In this document: positions 43,404 through 53,659 of the stretch, in pieces
How the letters are laid out: each line of letters opens with the position of its first letter
How positions within the stretch are numbered: position 1 is the first letter of the stretch
DNA from: Saussurea involucrata
Lineage: Eukaryota; Streptophyta; Magnoliopsida; Asterales; Asteraceae
Direction of reading: 5' to 3'
Length of the DNA stretch: 64,000 nucleotides
NCBI GenBank assembly: GCA_033807775.1
Contig: CM066326.1
Coordinates: forward strand, 89,876,873 to 89,940,872
Translations under genes and position numbers: made by a program
Notes under the pieces: model-generated
Databases searched by the model: none
What the model saw: the letters and a program-made list of their open reading frames with translations, nothing else
What the model was told of the DNA's origin: nothing

Positions 43404-44045
43404 TGTGTGATTGCAGATTTTGAGCTGGACAGATGGATCTATGTGGACAAGTGTGAAAGTTGACAAAACCTTAGAATTCTTTACTCTTATGACATCATCA
43501 TCTATTATCTCCTAACCATGAAAACCCACCGAATCACCATGAAAACCCATCTCACAAAATCCCTCCATTTTCTTCTTCTTCTTCGTGACATCATCATCCA
43601 CCACCTTATTATTAATATTATATATATATATTTTTTAAATGACCATCGGTGGAAATTTAAATATGTATATATATAATAATAATAAACTCTTCTCTCTTTC
43701 TTTGTGCCGACAAAAACAAACCCATAACTCTTCTCTTAAAAATATCTCTTCTTTTGTCTCTAACTTTCTATCACCGATTTTAAATCACACTCACCTCCCA
43801 AAATCTCTCCATCACCAAAGCCACCACCAAATCAAAGAGCATCTCCACCGAAAATCTCTCTCTCTCTCTCCTTCCCACTGAACCTCTGATCCCACTCCAT
43901 CATCACCCATAACACAAAATATCCCACCACCTTTACCTCCTGCAACCATATGGACCAAAGATCACCCCATAGATCAAATCATCGGTGATCAACAAGCAGG
44001 TGTCCAAACATATAGAGGAGTTGGAAATATTTGTCTCTATGTGAA
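43404..44045 (+). other. Deleted pol zone of the copia element
   Basis: After gag there is a scrap resembling the integrase start (ATGGATCTATGTGGACAAGT), then about 500 bp of unassigned sequence with CACCGAATCACC-type motifs. From about 43910 it matches the spacer before RT in the sister element at 62870 (ATGGACCAAAGATCA, GATCAAATCATCGGTGATCA). Protease and integrase have been removed. Confidence 0.7.
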
Positions 44046-44683
44046 TTTTCTCTCTCTTTTATAAACCCAAGAAGATTGATGAAGCTCTTGCAGATCCCTG
44101 TTGGATCACTGCCATGCAAGAAGAGCTTTCTCAATTTGAGAGAAACAAAGTTTGGAGACTGGTTCCCAGACCCCGAAAGAAGACAATCATTGGAACCAAA
44201 TGGATCTTCAGAAATAAAATGGATGAAGAAGGCACAGTTATCAGAAACAAGGCCAAACTGGTTGCTCAAGGATACCGACAGGAAGAAGGCATTGATTATG
44301 ATGAAACTTTTGCCCCTGTTGCAAGACTTGAAGCAATAAGAATCTTTCTGGCTCATGCTGCCTACCGAAATTTCAGAGTTCTTCAAATGGATGTCAAAAG
44401 TGCCTTCCTCAATGGGGAACTTGCAGAGGAAGTCTATGTGAAACAACCACCTGGCTTTGAAGACCCAACTCATCCAGACTATGTGTACAGAACTAGACAA
44501 AGCTCTTTATGGTTTCAAGCAAGCTCCACGTGCTTGGTATGACATTCTTGCCAACTTTCTCTTAAAGAATGGATTTTCCAGAGGTAAAATTGACAACACT
44601 CTATTCATCAAGGAAACCTCAGGTAATCTTATTCTTGTCCAAATCTATGTTGATGACATCAACTTGATGACGTCATCACCATG
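44046..44683 (+). pseudogene. copia reverse transcriptase, partial
   Basis: The segment reads DPCWITAMQEELSQFERNKV, IIGTKWIFRNKMDEEGTV, RNKAKLVAQGYRQEEGIDYD, LQMDVKSAFLNGEL and KQPPGFEDP, then a frameshift near 44490 and ALYGFKQAPRAWYD, NTLFIKETSGN and IYVDDIN. The catalytic YVDD is present at its very end. The remaining RT and all of RNase H are absent; sequence continues into a non-coding 3' region. The corresponding full region is in the element at 62950-64000. It is inactive. Confidence 0.88.
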
Positions 44684-46030
44684 ATCTCATCTCACCAATC
44701 TACCTCTCACCAGAACCAACTTTCTATGTGTCATCTCCTCATTCCATTCTTTCTTCCATCATATTTCACTCTTGGACAGCAACCCAACTCTCCTTTTTCT
44801 CAAAACCCACATACTACAAACTCTTCCACATATATCATCCCAAATCCTTCTACTCAAAAAATCCTCAAACTCAATCTTTGTGGGTCATCAAAAAATTGGA
44901 AGATGAAATTCCAATATTTTCTTCACCTTGAAGATTTTCTCCATGACGCTGTAGCAGATTTTATCCAAACTCTTCTGAAGATGCCAGAAGATTTCCTCCA
45001 ACCTCTTCAAGAAATTCCACCGACTTTCAAAATTTCGGTGGGAATGATAATTTTTCGAAAAAAAAAAATTCTACCGATTTTCCTACCGAAATTAGCCAAT
45101 TTTCGGTGGGATCTCCTTAGTTTTCGGTGGGGAAGCAAAAAAAATCAAAATTTTTTTTACCATACCACCGACCACACCACCGAAATTTCGGTGGTTATGA
45201 GCAAAAAAAAATCGGTGTTTTCAATTGTTTGTGGTGTTTCTTCTCCGTCGTACGCTGAGGGGGAGAAACCATCTGAGGGGGAGCAATATCAACGTCCAAC
45301 TCGATCAACACCAACCCTCTGTACTCGTTTTCAGCGTCCAACTCGTAAAAATGAGGAAATCGGGCGGACCGGTCAAGGGGGAGCACATCAGTTCGGGCGG
45401 ATCTAACTGAGGGGGAGAAACTCAAAACCGACTGATCTACTGAGGGGGAGCAAAACAAAGACAAAGGATGATGATGCTGAACAGGAAGTGCTGAAGATGC
45501 CAAGAGAAAGAGAAAATGCAAGAGATTGGCAAAAGCATCCTGAGGCTGATTCACTCAAACTCAACCCTCCTCAAAGATTGTCACTTTAATGGATGTGTCT
45601 CCTATCAAAACCCACAGAATCACTTGGCTGAAATCTTTTGAAGTAAGTGGATGACTTGAAGATTTGGAACATTGAAGAAAAGCAAAAGTGCCTGAAAGAT
45701 AAAGTTCTCCAACACATCAACAGGCTGCTAATCAAAATGAAGAATCCTCAAGCCAGATACAAGTTTCAACTCGCCCCTCCAAAGATGCAAGTAATATTCA
45801 TTCTGTTCATATTGTTTATACTTCTTTCCTTTTTCTTTCAAATATTTGTACAACTATACATTTTTTATTTTTTTCTTACTTGTAAATATCATACACACAC
45901 AAATCCATAAAAGACAAAATAGATCAAAAAAAAATGGTCTATGTGAAAAGAACCCAAAAAGAGTAAAAAGGGTCAAAATGAAATTTTATTCAGATACTCT
46001 TCAATATTCTAAGTATGGAGCTCAAATTCA
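44684..46030 (+). other. Long 3' non-coding region of the copia element with repeated purine tracts
   Basis: No protein family was recognised. An open frame at 44681-45406 has no membrane anchor or homology that I can see, so I do not call it an envelope gene. TTCGGTGGG and ACCGA(C/A)TTT motifs cluster at 45010-45210. Five GAGGGGGAG or AAGGGGGAG tracts lie at about 45256-45450. The rest is AT-rich. Confidence 0.65.
45250..45455 (+). promoter_or_regulatory. Array of five polypurine-tract-like motifs
   Basis: CTGAGGGGGAGAAAC, CTGAGGGGGAGCAAT, CAAGGGGGAGCACA, CTGAGGGGGAGAAAC and CTGAGGGGGAGCAAA occur within about 200 bp. Sireviruses are known for additional polypurine tracts upstream of the 3' LTR; this matches that pattern. 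Confidence 0.7.
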
Positions 46031-46043
46031 AATAGGGGGAGAT
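46031..46043 (+). promoter_or_regulatory. Polypurine tract before copia 3' LTR
   Basis: AATAGGGGGAGAT directly precedes TGTTGGG of the 3' LTR. Confidence 0.85.
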
Positions 46044-47293
46044 TGTTGGGTCACCGAAGATTTGAAATTGACTCACCGATGTTTCCTCTAAATCTTACTT
46101 AGAATATTTTAGCATGGTTCTTTATAATGACTTGTACAAGATAGCAAATGTTTGGTGAAGTCAAAGATCAACCAAAGTCAAGATTGAAGATTCTCTCATT
46201 GTGGAAGTGAAAGATCTTTTCTCAACACATACAAGTCATTGTCCACCGATGGTGTTCACACACATCGGTGGACACCTCTCCACCGATCACTCTCTGTATC
46301 GGCCAACATATCCCACCTATGAAGTCTCTCAAATAGGTGGGATCTCAAAGAAGTCTCAAAGATGGTTTTCTTCAAAGATGTGTCACATATCTCAAAGATG
46401 TTTTTCTTCAAAGATGTGTCACATATCTCAAAGATGTTTTTCTTCAAAGATGTGTCACCGAAGTCAAAGATGATTTTCTTCAAAGATGTGTCACATATCT
46501 CAAAGATGCTTTTTATTCAAAGATGTGTCACATATCTCAAAGCATTCATCGGTGGTGTACTCCTTGAAGACAAAATGAGAAGCAAAATTATTATGAGACA
46601 AGACAAATTGAGAAGCAAAATTATTATGAGTCAAAATCAAATTTGCCAAGAATCATCCCATCGACGATGATGCTTAAATCGGTGGGATCCTTTGTCAAAA
46701 GATTTTCTTTGAAGAAAATATCAAGTCTCAAGTAATATTGTCTTGGAAGACACACCAAGGAGACAAGCATGGTACTATTCCTATTTCCAATGAAGTTCAG
46801 CATGGGTATTCCTCCTTGTTTCAAGGAAAAGGTGATTGTGACTTATCAACTTTACATAAGTCCATTGGTACGAAGCAAGTAACTGGAGGACATTCGTACT
46901 AAGCATTTAATGCTCAGTACACTCATCCTCACTATAAAAGGAAGACCTCTCCATGCAGAAGATAGCACTTACATCTTGAGATACTTGAAGATTACTGTGT
47001 GCTCTTAGATTCTACGTGAACTAAAAGATTTCTCTCAGTGCAAGAAATCTCCATATTGCTAAAAACTTCATAGCTTTGTTCTAAGTGTTCTTAGTTATTT
47101 TGTTTAGTATACTTTGTGAAAGATTGTTAGAATAGTTTATCTGTTCTTTTCCGCAACAGTCTTAAGTTTCTATGTGTAATTCTTGTTGAAAGATTTTCAA
47201 TAATAGAATTAAAATTGTGAAAATTTTGAGTATTGTATTCAACCCCCCCCCCCCACCTTCTACAATACTTGTTATAGCCATCTGGGACTAACA
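46044..47293 (+). repeat. 3' LTR of the copia element
   Basis: It is the same as 38220-39461 apart from scattered differences (for example CCTATGAAGTC for CCTATGACGTC) and a longer C-tract near 47243. It contains the 36-bp minisatellite (46355-46543), the inverted repeat at 46241-46273 and TATAAAA at 46933. Confidence 0.92.
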
Positions 47294-47299
47294 AGAAGG

Positions 47300-47307
47300 T
47301 ATATAAA
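47300..47307 (+). promoter_or_regulatory. TATA box of the interrupted solo LTR
   Basis: TATATAAA, one base after the copia target duplication (47294-47298), followed by CCCTAA. It aligns with TATATAAA in the solo LTR at 22085. Confidence 0.6.
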
Positions 47308-47689
47308 GAATAAGGAAAACCCTAATTTCTCATTTAGCATTGTCTAGTGTGTGTTGTGTGTGTGGCTGGGAGAAGGAGCAAGGAAAGGGTTTTGGCATTT
47401 GAGGAAGAAAAGTGACGATTCCAGCTGAGTTTTGGGAAGGACTCTTGAATCAGCAATCATTCAGGTAAATCAACCCTATCTCTCTTCAAGTTAGTGTGTG
47501 TGTTTTATGAGTATTTGGAGAAGAAACATGGATTTTGTGGGTTTAGTGTGATTCCTAATTAAATCTGTTTAAGAGGTGTTGTAGTTTGGGAAATGGGTAT
47601 CTATCGACCCATATTGCTAATCTGGAGGTGTTGAGGGAATTAGGATAAGAGACATAATACTTCCCTGCGTTTTTAAGTTTTCTCGTAGC

Positions 47690-47935
47690 GTCCGGAAACC
47701 CTCAAGTCAGGGTAGTGTCCAGACGATTGGTGGTGTCCGGATGAGAGATGTGTCCGGGTAGAATTTTGGCAGCAGTTTCCGGTAGTTAACCGAAAACCTT
47801 TGTGGGTCCGGATAATTTTGGTTGTCCGGATAGATTGTCCGAATAGTCTTGGGTGTCCGGGTAGGTTGTCCGGATAGCTCTGGTTGTCCGGATAGTTTTG
47901 ACTATCCGGATACAGTGTCCGGAAAGTGTGGTATG
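47690..47935. repeat. GTCCGGATAG repeat array in solo LTR
   Basis: About ten copies of GTCCGGATAG or variants (GTCCGGGTAG, GTCCGAATAG, CTATCCGGAT) in 245 bp. It is CpG-rich in an AT-rich region, with spacers TTTTGGTT and TCTTGGGT. Confidence 0.75.
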
Positions 47936-49496
47936 ACATAGTAGTGCAGACTGATAGTCCGAGGGGCAATCTGTGTGAGTGTGTATTTCCATCAAGTGGC
48001 TTATCGTGGTAGTATGTACCCTTATAGGTACGGGTTGGAGGGAGAGCTCTTCTAGTAAGAGGATTAAGCGGGACGACAAGTGAGTATTTTTATCTTAATC
48101 CTTTTTAAATGTGGAACTTTATGCATGTTCACATTGGTAAATGCTCGTACTATTCTTTTAACCTTGCATGGAAAGTGTGATTTAATTGTGTGGATACAAA
48201 CTGCTTTTATTTCAAAGCGAATAGTAAGTGTGTGACAATATGTGTGGTTTAAATGTGTGGGACCATGCTCTGGCTTTGGTGTGAAATGGGGGTGTGTCCC
48301 ATATGGTTTGATATATGAATCCTTATGCATAATTAATGGTAAGAGTTCATTTGCTTATGAATGAAAAGTGTGATTTAATCGTGTGGACCTAAACTACTTT
48401 CGTGTGGACGAGCTATGGCCTTGTGTGAGATGGGGGTGTGTCCCATATGGTGTGATATATAAATGTGTTTCATATATGGGCGGTGTGTGCCCCTTTTTAC
48501 GCTGTCACGGTGTGTGTGATCATAGCGTGTACCATTAGCTCGTCATAGTGTGCTGATCATTATATGTGTTCCTATCAAGTTTTTTACAATCATTTCTTAC
48601 TGAAAGTTTTTCCATAAACTGTATTATTGTGGTGTGGCTTTAGAGGGAACTCACTAGACCTCATGGTCTAACCCTCGCTTTTCAAAACTAAAACCTTTCA
48701 GGTAAGCAGGTAGTCGAAAGCTTTCTTAGGAGTTGGCAAGGCGTGAGGCAGAAGTTGCATATAGAAGGATTAGAGAGCCTTCTTTTTTACCTTGTAGTTA
48801 CGATCTCAGTTGTAGTTAGGGTTATTTCCGCAAACCCAGTTTGTAAGTTGTTAATGTATTACATTGAGCCATTTTTGGCGTTTTAATTTAAAGATATAGC
48901 TTTTGGGCATGATAGTTTGGATCGGGTTGTTACAACAACAATTGTTTTTATACTTTCAAAAACACACAAAATACGGTGAAGATGGTTACAAGACGCAACC
49001 CCACTGAAGAGAACCCTAAAAATATCAGCACATTGAATTCATTCCAAGAACCAAGATGAAGTACAGAAATTGAACAACTATAAAAAATCCAGTTCTCTAA
49101 AATCATATACGGCACTAACCTTGTAACAGATGGTGCAAAGCAAAACCCATATACGGCACTAACCTTGTGAATGTGTGTGTTTTTGGAGTGATAAAACCCC
49201 ATTTGAGAAGCTACCTGATAAATATTTCTGCCCAGGTATGAATGATTCAATCTCTCATCTTTTTTGGTTTTTTCACTGATCATATTGCAAGAATTGCATT
49301 CTGGTTATATACCCATTTGATCATTTGGATTGATTCTGCATATGAAAACATATAAATCTATGGTTAGAAAAGTAATTGAACATTTCTAACAAAGAACTAT
49401 TATTCGTAAAAGAAAACCCATATGGGTTCAAATTCCCTTTTTTCTTCTTTTTGTGGATAAAGAATTGAAAAGTTTGAATCTTTGCAGTTTGTGGTG

Positions 49497-49771
49497 CCCC
49501 AAAAAGAAGGTTCAGGGAATACACACCTCCTGTGACCAAAAATGCTAATTCAACAGATGATAGAAAGGCCATGAAAGCTAAACTCAAGAGAGATGAAGCC
49601 ATTGGGTAAATTCTGCACCTAAGCTCTCTCACACACACAGAGAGATAATCAAAGAACAGAGACTTATCAATGGTGTTTTTACCCTTTTTCAGGAAAGCAT
49701 TACCTATTGGAATTGCAGTCGGAGTTGTTGCACTTGTTGCCTTGTACTTCTACCTCAACAACACCTTCTAG
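49497..49771 (+). pseudogene. Captured 3' exons of a tail-anchored small protein gene
   Basis: Two plus-strand exons with consensus borders: 49497-49605, then an 87-bp intron, then 49693-49771. They read CGAPKRRFREYTPPVTKNAN, DDRKAMKAKLKRDEAIG and, after the intron, KALPIGIAVGVVALVALYFY followed by LNNTF and a stop. The last exon is a single hydrophobic helix, as in a C-terminal membrane anchor. The upstream exons are missing, although the junctions are clean and open. The fragment lies inside Helitron H3 on the strand opposite to its annexin exon. I cannot name the parent gene. Confidence 0.55.
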
Positions 49772-50700
49772 AAACAGGAGTATTGCAAGAGAAATTGTCA
49801 CAAGAGGGTTTATTCCTTGATCAAGAACAACATAAACAGAACACGAGTTGTATTTAACAAAGGCAACTAAGAGACAAAAAGAGCATGTCACCAGTAAGTA
49901 AACTTGTAGATCGAAATAATACCTTATCTCCAATCTACCCCAGAAGAATTGTCAGCTAACATGAGCATCTTCTTACCTCCCATCCATTCTAAGGATCACA
50001 ACCGTGTTCTTCTGGTGACCAAAACTCGTAAATACTGCAAACCCTCGTTCAAATGAACCCAAGCCACTTTTCATTCTAAACTAAAATACTTTGGTAGTAC
50101 ACCTGCAACACCAAAAAGGAAAATACAAAATCCATTGAAAAAAATACGACAACAAAAAGGAAAATACCTCAAAAATCCTTTGAAGTGGAAACCCTTGCAT
50201 ATAAATGAACAAAATCAAGTGAACAAATAGAAAACTTGAGAGTATGAATAACCAAGTAAAAAAGTAAACAGAAATCGGTTGTCTACCTGATTTGAGATGC
50301 GATAATAAGAAAAAAGAACCCTAAGAAAAATCAAACAGAAAAGTTGAGAGATAAATCGATGCAGTAACACCCAGAAAAGTACCAACGATTGAAGGTCGAG
50401 ATGCGTACCAGTGGCCTTTGGTAGAGATCCACAGCGTTTGCTTCGGTTGATATAATCGATCAGAACGTCGTCTGCTTCGGTTCTTTGTGCGCCCACGATC
50501 CTCCCTTCAATCTAGTCGTCTCGACTGGTTTTCTCACTTGAAATATGAGAATGAGGGAGTCTTATGAGAGAGAGACGGGGGAAGTAGGAGCAGAAGAATC
50601 GCCGGCTATTATGAAACCCATTTGAATTTTGAAACAAAATAGAATGGAATCATCTTGGAGGTGTCACCGGGAGGTTAGGAACTTATATAGGGGATAACTC
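49772..50700 (-). other. Helitron H3 interior, no identified gene
   Basis: It contains intron-like T-rich sequence and a minus-strand open block at 50370-50500 (RTEADDVLIDYINRSKRCGS) that I cannot identify. It runs into the Helitron 5' subterminal zone at 50700-50838. Confidence 0.5.
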
Positions 50701-50838
50701 AATGGTCATTTTTTAAAATTAACATTAATTTTTTAAGACTTTAAGACTTTGTGTATAAAGAAGTAGTATCTTGTGCATTTTAAGTTGTATTTAAGACTTT
50801 AAAACTTTCATCCGATATGCTTTATAATATAGTATAGA

Positions 50839-51366
50839 TAACAGGACATATAGTTATATTCATTTTAAAATAACCGTATTTATATTTTATTTTAACAAAA
50901 AGAATAAATTTGGAAGTATTTAATTAAACAATTTTGGAGAATTTGACCATACTCTTCTTTTAAGATATATTTTATTAACAATTTAAGCTAAAATATCTAT
51001 ATTATATTATAAAGCATTTATGAATTTAAAAAAAAAAACCCTAAAGCTCAAATTACTTATCTCTAACGACCTTCAAATCCTTAAATCGTGGACTCTTATT
51101 AATTAATCCTTATCTCTAACCACTTTCAAATCCACAAATTATAAACTCCTTAAAAAGCGTCATTCTTTAAACAAATTTATAAAAAAACATGTCCGTTTTC
51201 TCAAAATCACACATTAAAATAAATTAAACATTAAAATCGAGATATACCGCGCTGCATTGCGCGAGTAGACTTATAGTATTTTTCCAATGCAAGAATAATG
51301 TCCATAATATATAAAAATGACATCGGTTTAAAAAATGTGTAATGTGATCGAACGCATGATTTATCT
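50839..51366. other. AT-rich spacer with degenerate Helitron 3' end
   Basis: On plus, CGCGCTGCATTGCGCG followed by AGTAGACTTATAG (51249-51278) resembles a Helitron 3' hairpin, but CTAG is altered. The stretch 50870-51000 resembles 54000-54120 (AATTTTGGAGAA, TTGACCA, AAGATATATTT). No gene. Confidence 0.45.
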
Positions 51367-51677
51367 TTGTTTTTAGAGTAAATTGCATATTTGGTCCCTC
51401 ATGAATGCCTGGATTTCACCTTTCGTCCATCCAGTTCCGAAAGTACACTCACAGTCCCTAAAAGTGAGTTTTGTGAACGAAGAACGTCCCTCTCCCTAAC
51501 TCCGTCTATTTTGGTCCCGTTAGACATCCCATGTGCCCCTCACATGAGGGGCATTTTTGTCTTTCTACCCTTTCCCTCTATTTTCCTTTCATTAAGTATT
51601 CCCAACGTTCATTTCATCTTCATCGTTCCCAGACCTCCATTCTCTCTCTATTTCATACTCTGCTCTCCAAAGTGAAA

Positions 51678-52110
51678 ATGGTTCGGCCCATAGTACCACC
51701 GATGGTCTACTGCAACTGCGGGTTACCTGCCATCACTCGCACATCGTGGACAGAAATAAACCAGGGCACCGATTCAACTGTTGTTCGAGAAATGTAGGTT
51801 TTTCACTCTGATTTGGTTTCATTTTGGTTTGATTTTGGCTTTATTTTGGTTTGATTTTGGTTATTAGGTATGGAATTTTCGGTTCTTTAGTTGGGTGGAC
51901 CCTCCAATTTCTTCTAACAATATGGCTATTATAAATGGGCTTTTGAGATCAAAGAACAAGCTTGAAGGGGGAATTCAAGAACTTGAGAAGCAGAGAAAAA
52001 AATGGAAGATTGTTTGTTGTTTAAGTTGGATAATGTTGGCCACAAAAGTCTTGACCATCCACGACTCCACGTGTCATCATGTCTCCCTTTGGATACTAGT
52101 AGAACCCATG
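51678..52110 (+). pseudogene. GRF-type zinc-finger gene of the MULE
   Basis: Exon 1 starts at ATG 51678 and reads MVRPIVPPMVYCNCGLPAIT, RTSWTEINQG. A frameshift follows just before what would be the R-F-x-C-C part of the finger. An intron of about 75 bp (GT...TTATTAG) leads to exon 2 with FFSWVDPP, IINGLLRSKNKLEGGIQELE, KQRKKWKIVCC and a short hydrophobic end. The CxCG...RTSxTxxNxG...WVDPP pattern plus a coiled-coil segment and C-terminal hydrophobic stretch is that of small plant GRF-zinc-finger proteins often found in MULEs. The function is unknown; nucleic-acid binding is inferred from the GRF finger. Broken by the frameshift. Confidence 0.6.
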
Positions 52111-52233
52111 GACATCCTTTCCCACTTGCCATCTCTTCCTTGCCTTTACTTCTATCACCTTTGTCTTCATCTAATGATGGTATTATTCCCTTGCACACTG
52201 CCCTAATCCTTTTTTGTCATTTTTTTATAATGC

Positions 52234-53659
52234 TTATTTGTCTTCTTGTGTTAATAGCATGCTTCTGAATTGCCATTTTAATCCCCTGTTTTGTCCCAAA
52301 ACTTGACCAATATAAAACCCACTGTCACTCCCACTTACCTCTCTTATTCCTTTTTCCCTTAACTTCCTGAGTCCTCCCTTTCTATCAACCTCACTATCAT
52401 CCTCTCTCAATGGACTATCAAACTGCTCAAGGTCTGCTGCAAAAGCTTGGTCATCATCCCTCACTGGACTAACCACTCCAAATTCATCAAAATTCAGGAA
52501 CTCTTCATGTAAGCCAACATTGTTCCTAAACTCCGTCATATCTATTTCCTCTTCTCCACCTTCATCACATCCACCTCCATCACTAAAGTCTATGTGTTCA
52601 TCTACTTCAGCTTCATTCACTCCTGGTTCATCTACTTCAGCTTCATTCACTCTAGGTTCATCTACTTCAGCTTCATTCACTCCAGGTTCATTTACTACAG
52701 GTTCATTTACTATAGGTTGATCACCCATAATATTGTTCACATCTTGAAAAGGATTAAAGTCATCAAAAAGGTCATAATCACTTATGTCAATATTGTTAAG
52801 ATCAACATCTAATCCATGTTGATCCCCTACCTCACTGTCAATGTTGTTAAGATCAATACCTACTCCATGCTGACCCTCACTTTCAACCACATTCACACCT
52901 ATGTCTGTCTCATTAAGATCAATATCTAATCCATGTTGACCCTCACTTTCAGCCACATTGACTCCCACACCATCTTTCTCTACCACCGTTTCCTCTGTTA
53001 TGTCAGCATTTGTGTCAGTTTTATCATGTGATACATCCTTCTCAACCCATCCAAGATATAATTGTTTCTTACAAGAACTAGAAGATCCCTTAAACCTCTT
53101 TGGTCTCCTATTCAGTTCAGGTGATACGTCATCAGGAAGCTCCTCTATTACAACTTTTGCAGCATTATGTGAGGTGAAGTATGATCTAAGGGTGGTCCTT
53201 CAATGCTTAATAAAAATATCAGCAACTTTCTCTTTTGGAAAGTATTTAAAGAAGTGCAAAACATCTTTATCATTCCCTAAAGGCATGAGACCATAATCTA
53301 AATCCATATCTGGGATTCTAAAGTGATAATACATAGGCACATGGTCTTTGTAACCTATGTCAGCAACCATTGCATTTAGCTCATGCACAGAGAACTTATC
53401 AGTATCCACTAAGTCTACAAACTGTATTTTACCACTTACATACACTCTTCCAGGTTTCTTTGTGAACACCCCTCCATGATGTATCTTCAGAGAGATTAGG
53501 GTAGCATAAATACCTGAAATTTACATCGAAACAAAAAAGTAAGCAAAAACCTATTTCTAGTCTGAGTAATGCAATGGTGAAATTGTACATACCATATATT
53601 TCTACTGGAAAGTCAATATCGTCTGTACTAGAGCGTATTGACCACTGAGTTTGTACCAT
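52234..53659 (-). pseudogene. MuDR-type transposase N-terminal region (PB1-like plus acidic linker)
   Basis: Exon 1 starts at ATG 53659 (MVQTQWSIRSSTDDIDFPVE). After an intron (about 53590-53509) exon 2 reads KIQFVDLVDTDKFSVHELN, DHVPMYYHFRIPDMDLDYG and FKYFPKEKVADIFIKH. This is the PB1-like N-terminal module of plant MULE transposases. An in-frame TGA near 53200 interrupts it, and the frame reopens into an acidic linker with GQHGLDIDLN repeats, three VNEAEVDEP units and a final GFYIGQVLG that normally precedes the MuDR DNA-binding domain. The zinc finger and DDE catalytic domain are absent. It faces the GRF gene head to head at the 3' side (convergent). Confidence 0.7.

Larger units (their letters stand above)
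38220..47293 (+). mobile_element. Defective Sirevirus-like Ty1/copia retrotransposon (TSD AGAAG)
   Basis: LTRs of 1242 and 1250 bp (TGTTGGG...CTAACA) and an exact AGAAG duplication (38215-38219, 47294-47298) give firm borders. A primer-binding site follows the 5' LTR and a polypurine tract precedes the 3' LTR. The interior keeps a long gag with CCHC motifs, a piece of RT and a long non-coding 3' region. Protease, integrase, most of RT and RNase H are gone. The long gag, multiple polypurine tracts and palindrome-rich LTR point to the Sirevirus (SIRE/Maximus) lineage. It could move only with proteins from another copy. Confidence 0.9.
38106..48934 (+). repeat. Solo LTR of a Ty3/gypsy-type element, split by copia (TSD ACAAC)
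   Basis: It starts TGTAATAACCGGG at 38106 and ends GATCGGGTTGTTACA at 48934, with an exact ACAAC duplication (38101-38105, 48935-48939). The copia element with its AGAAG duplication interrupts it after 114 bp. Without the insert it is about 1.75 kb. It shares the ACTCACTAGACCTCATGG block, the TATATAAA box and terminus style with the solo LTR at 21987-23024. A GTCCGGATAG repeat array lies at 47690-47935. Confidence 0.85.
35277..50838 (-). mobile_element. Helitron H3, expanded by nested insertions
   Basis: On minus the 5' end is TCTATACTATATTATAAAGC at 50838. The 3' end is hairpin CCCGCCGCATTGCGCGGG, TACTCAG and CTAG at 35277. Host bases are A before and T after. The outer span is 15.6 kb, but 10.8 kb of it is the solo LTR/copia nest at 38106-48934; the Helitron itself is about 4.7 kb. 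It carries an annexin first exon (minus) and the tail of a membrane-anchored protein gene (plus). No Rep/helicase is present. Confidence 0.75.

Noticed and set aside
44681..45406. Candidate envelope-like ORF of a Sirevirus
   Set aside because: No signal peptide, membrane anchor or coiled coil that I can see, low-complexity S/P/T-rich sequence, and the element is internally deleted. Left as non-coding 3' region.
52520..52812. Plus-strand Ser/Thr- and Phe-rich repeat ORFs
   Set aside because: They are antisense to the VNEAEVDEP repeats of the MULE gene.
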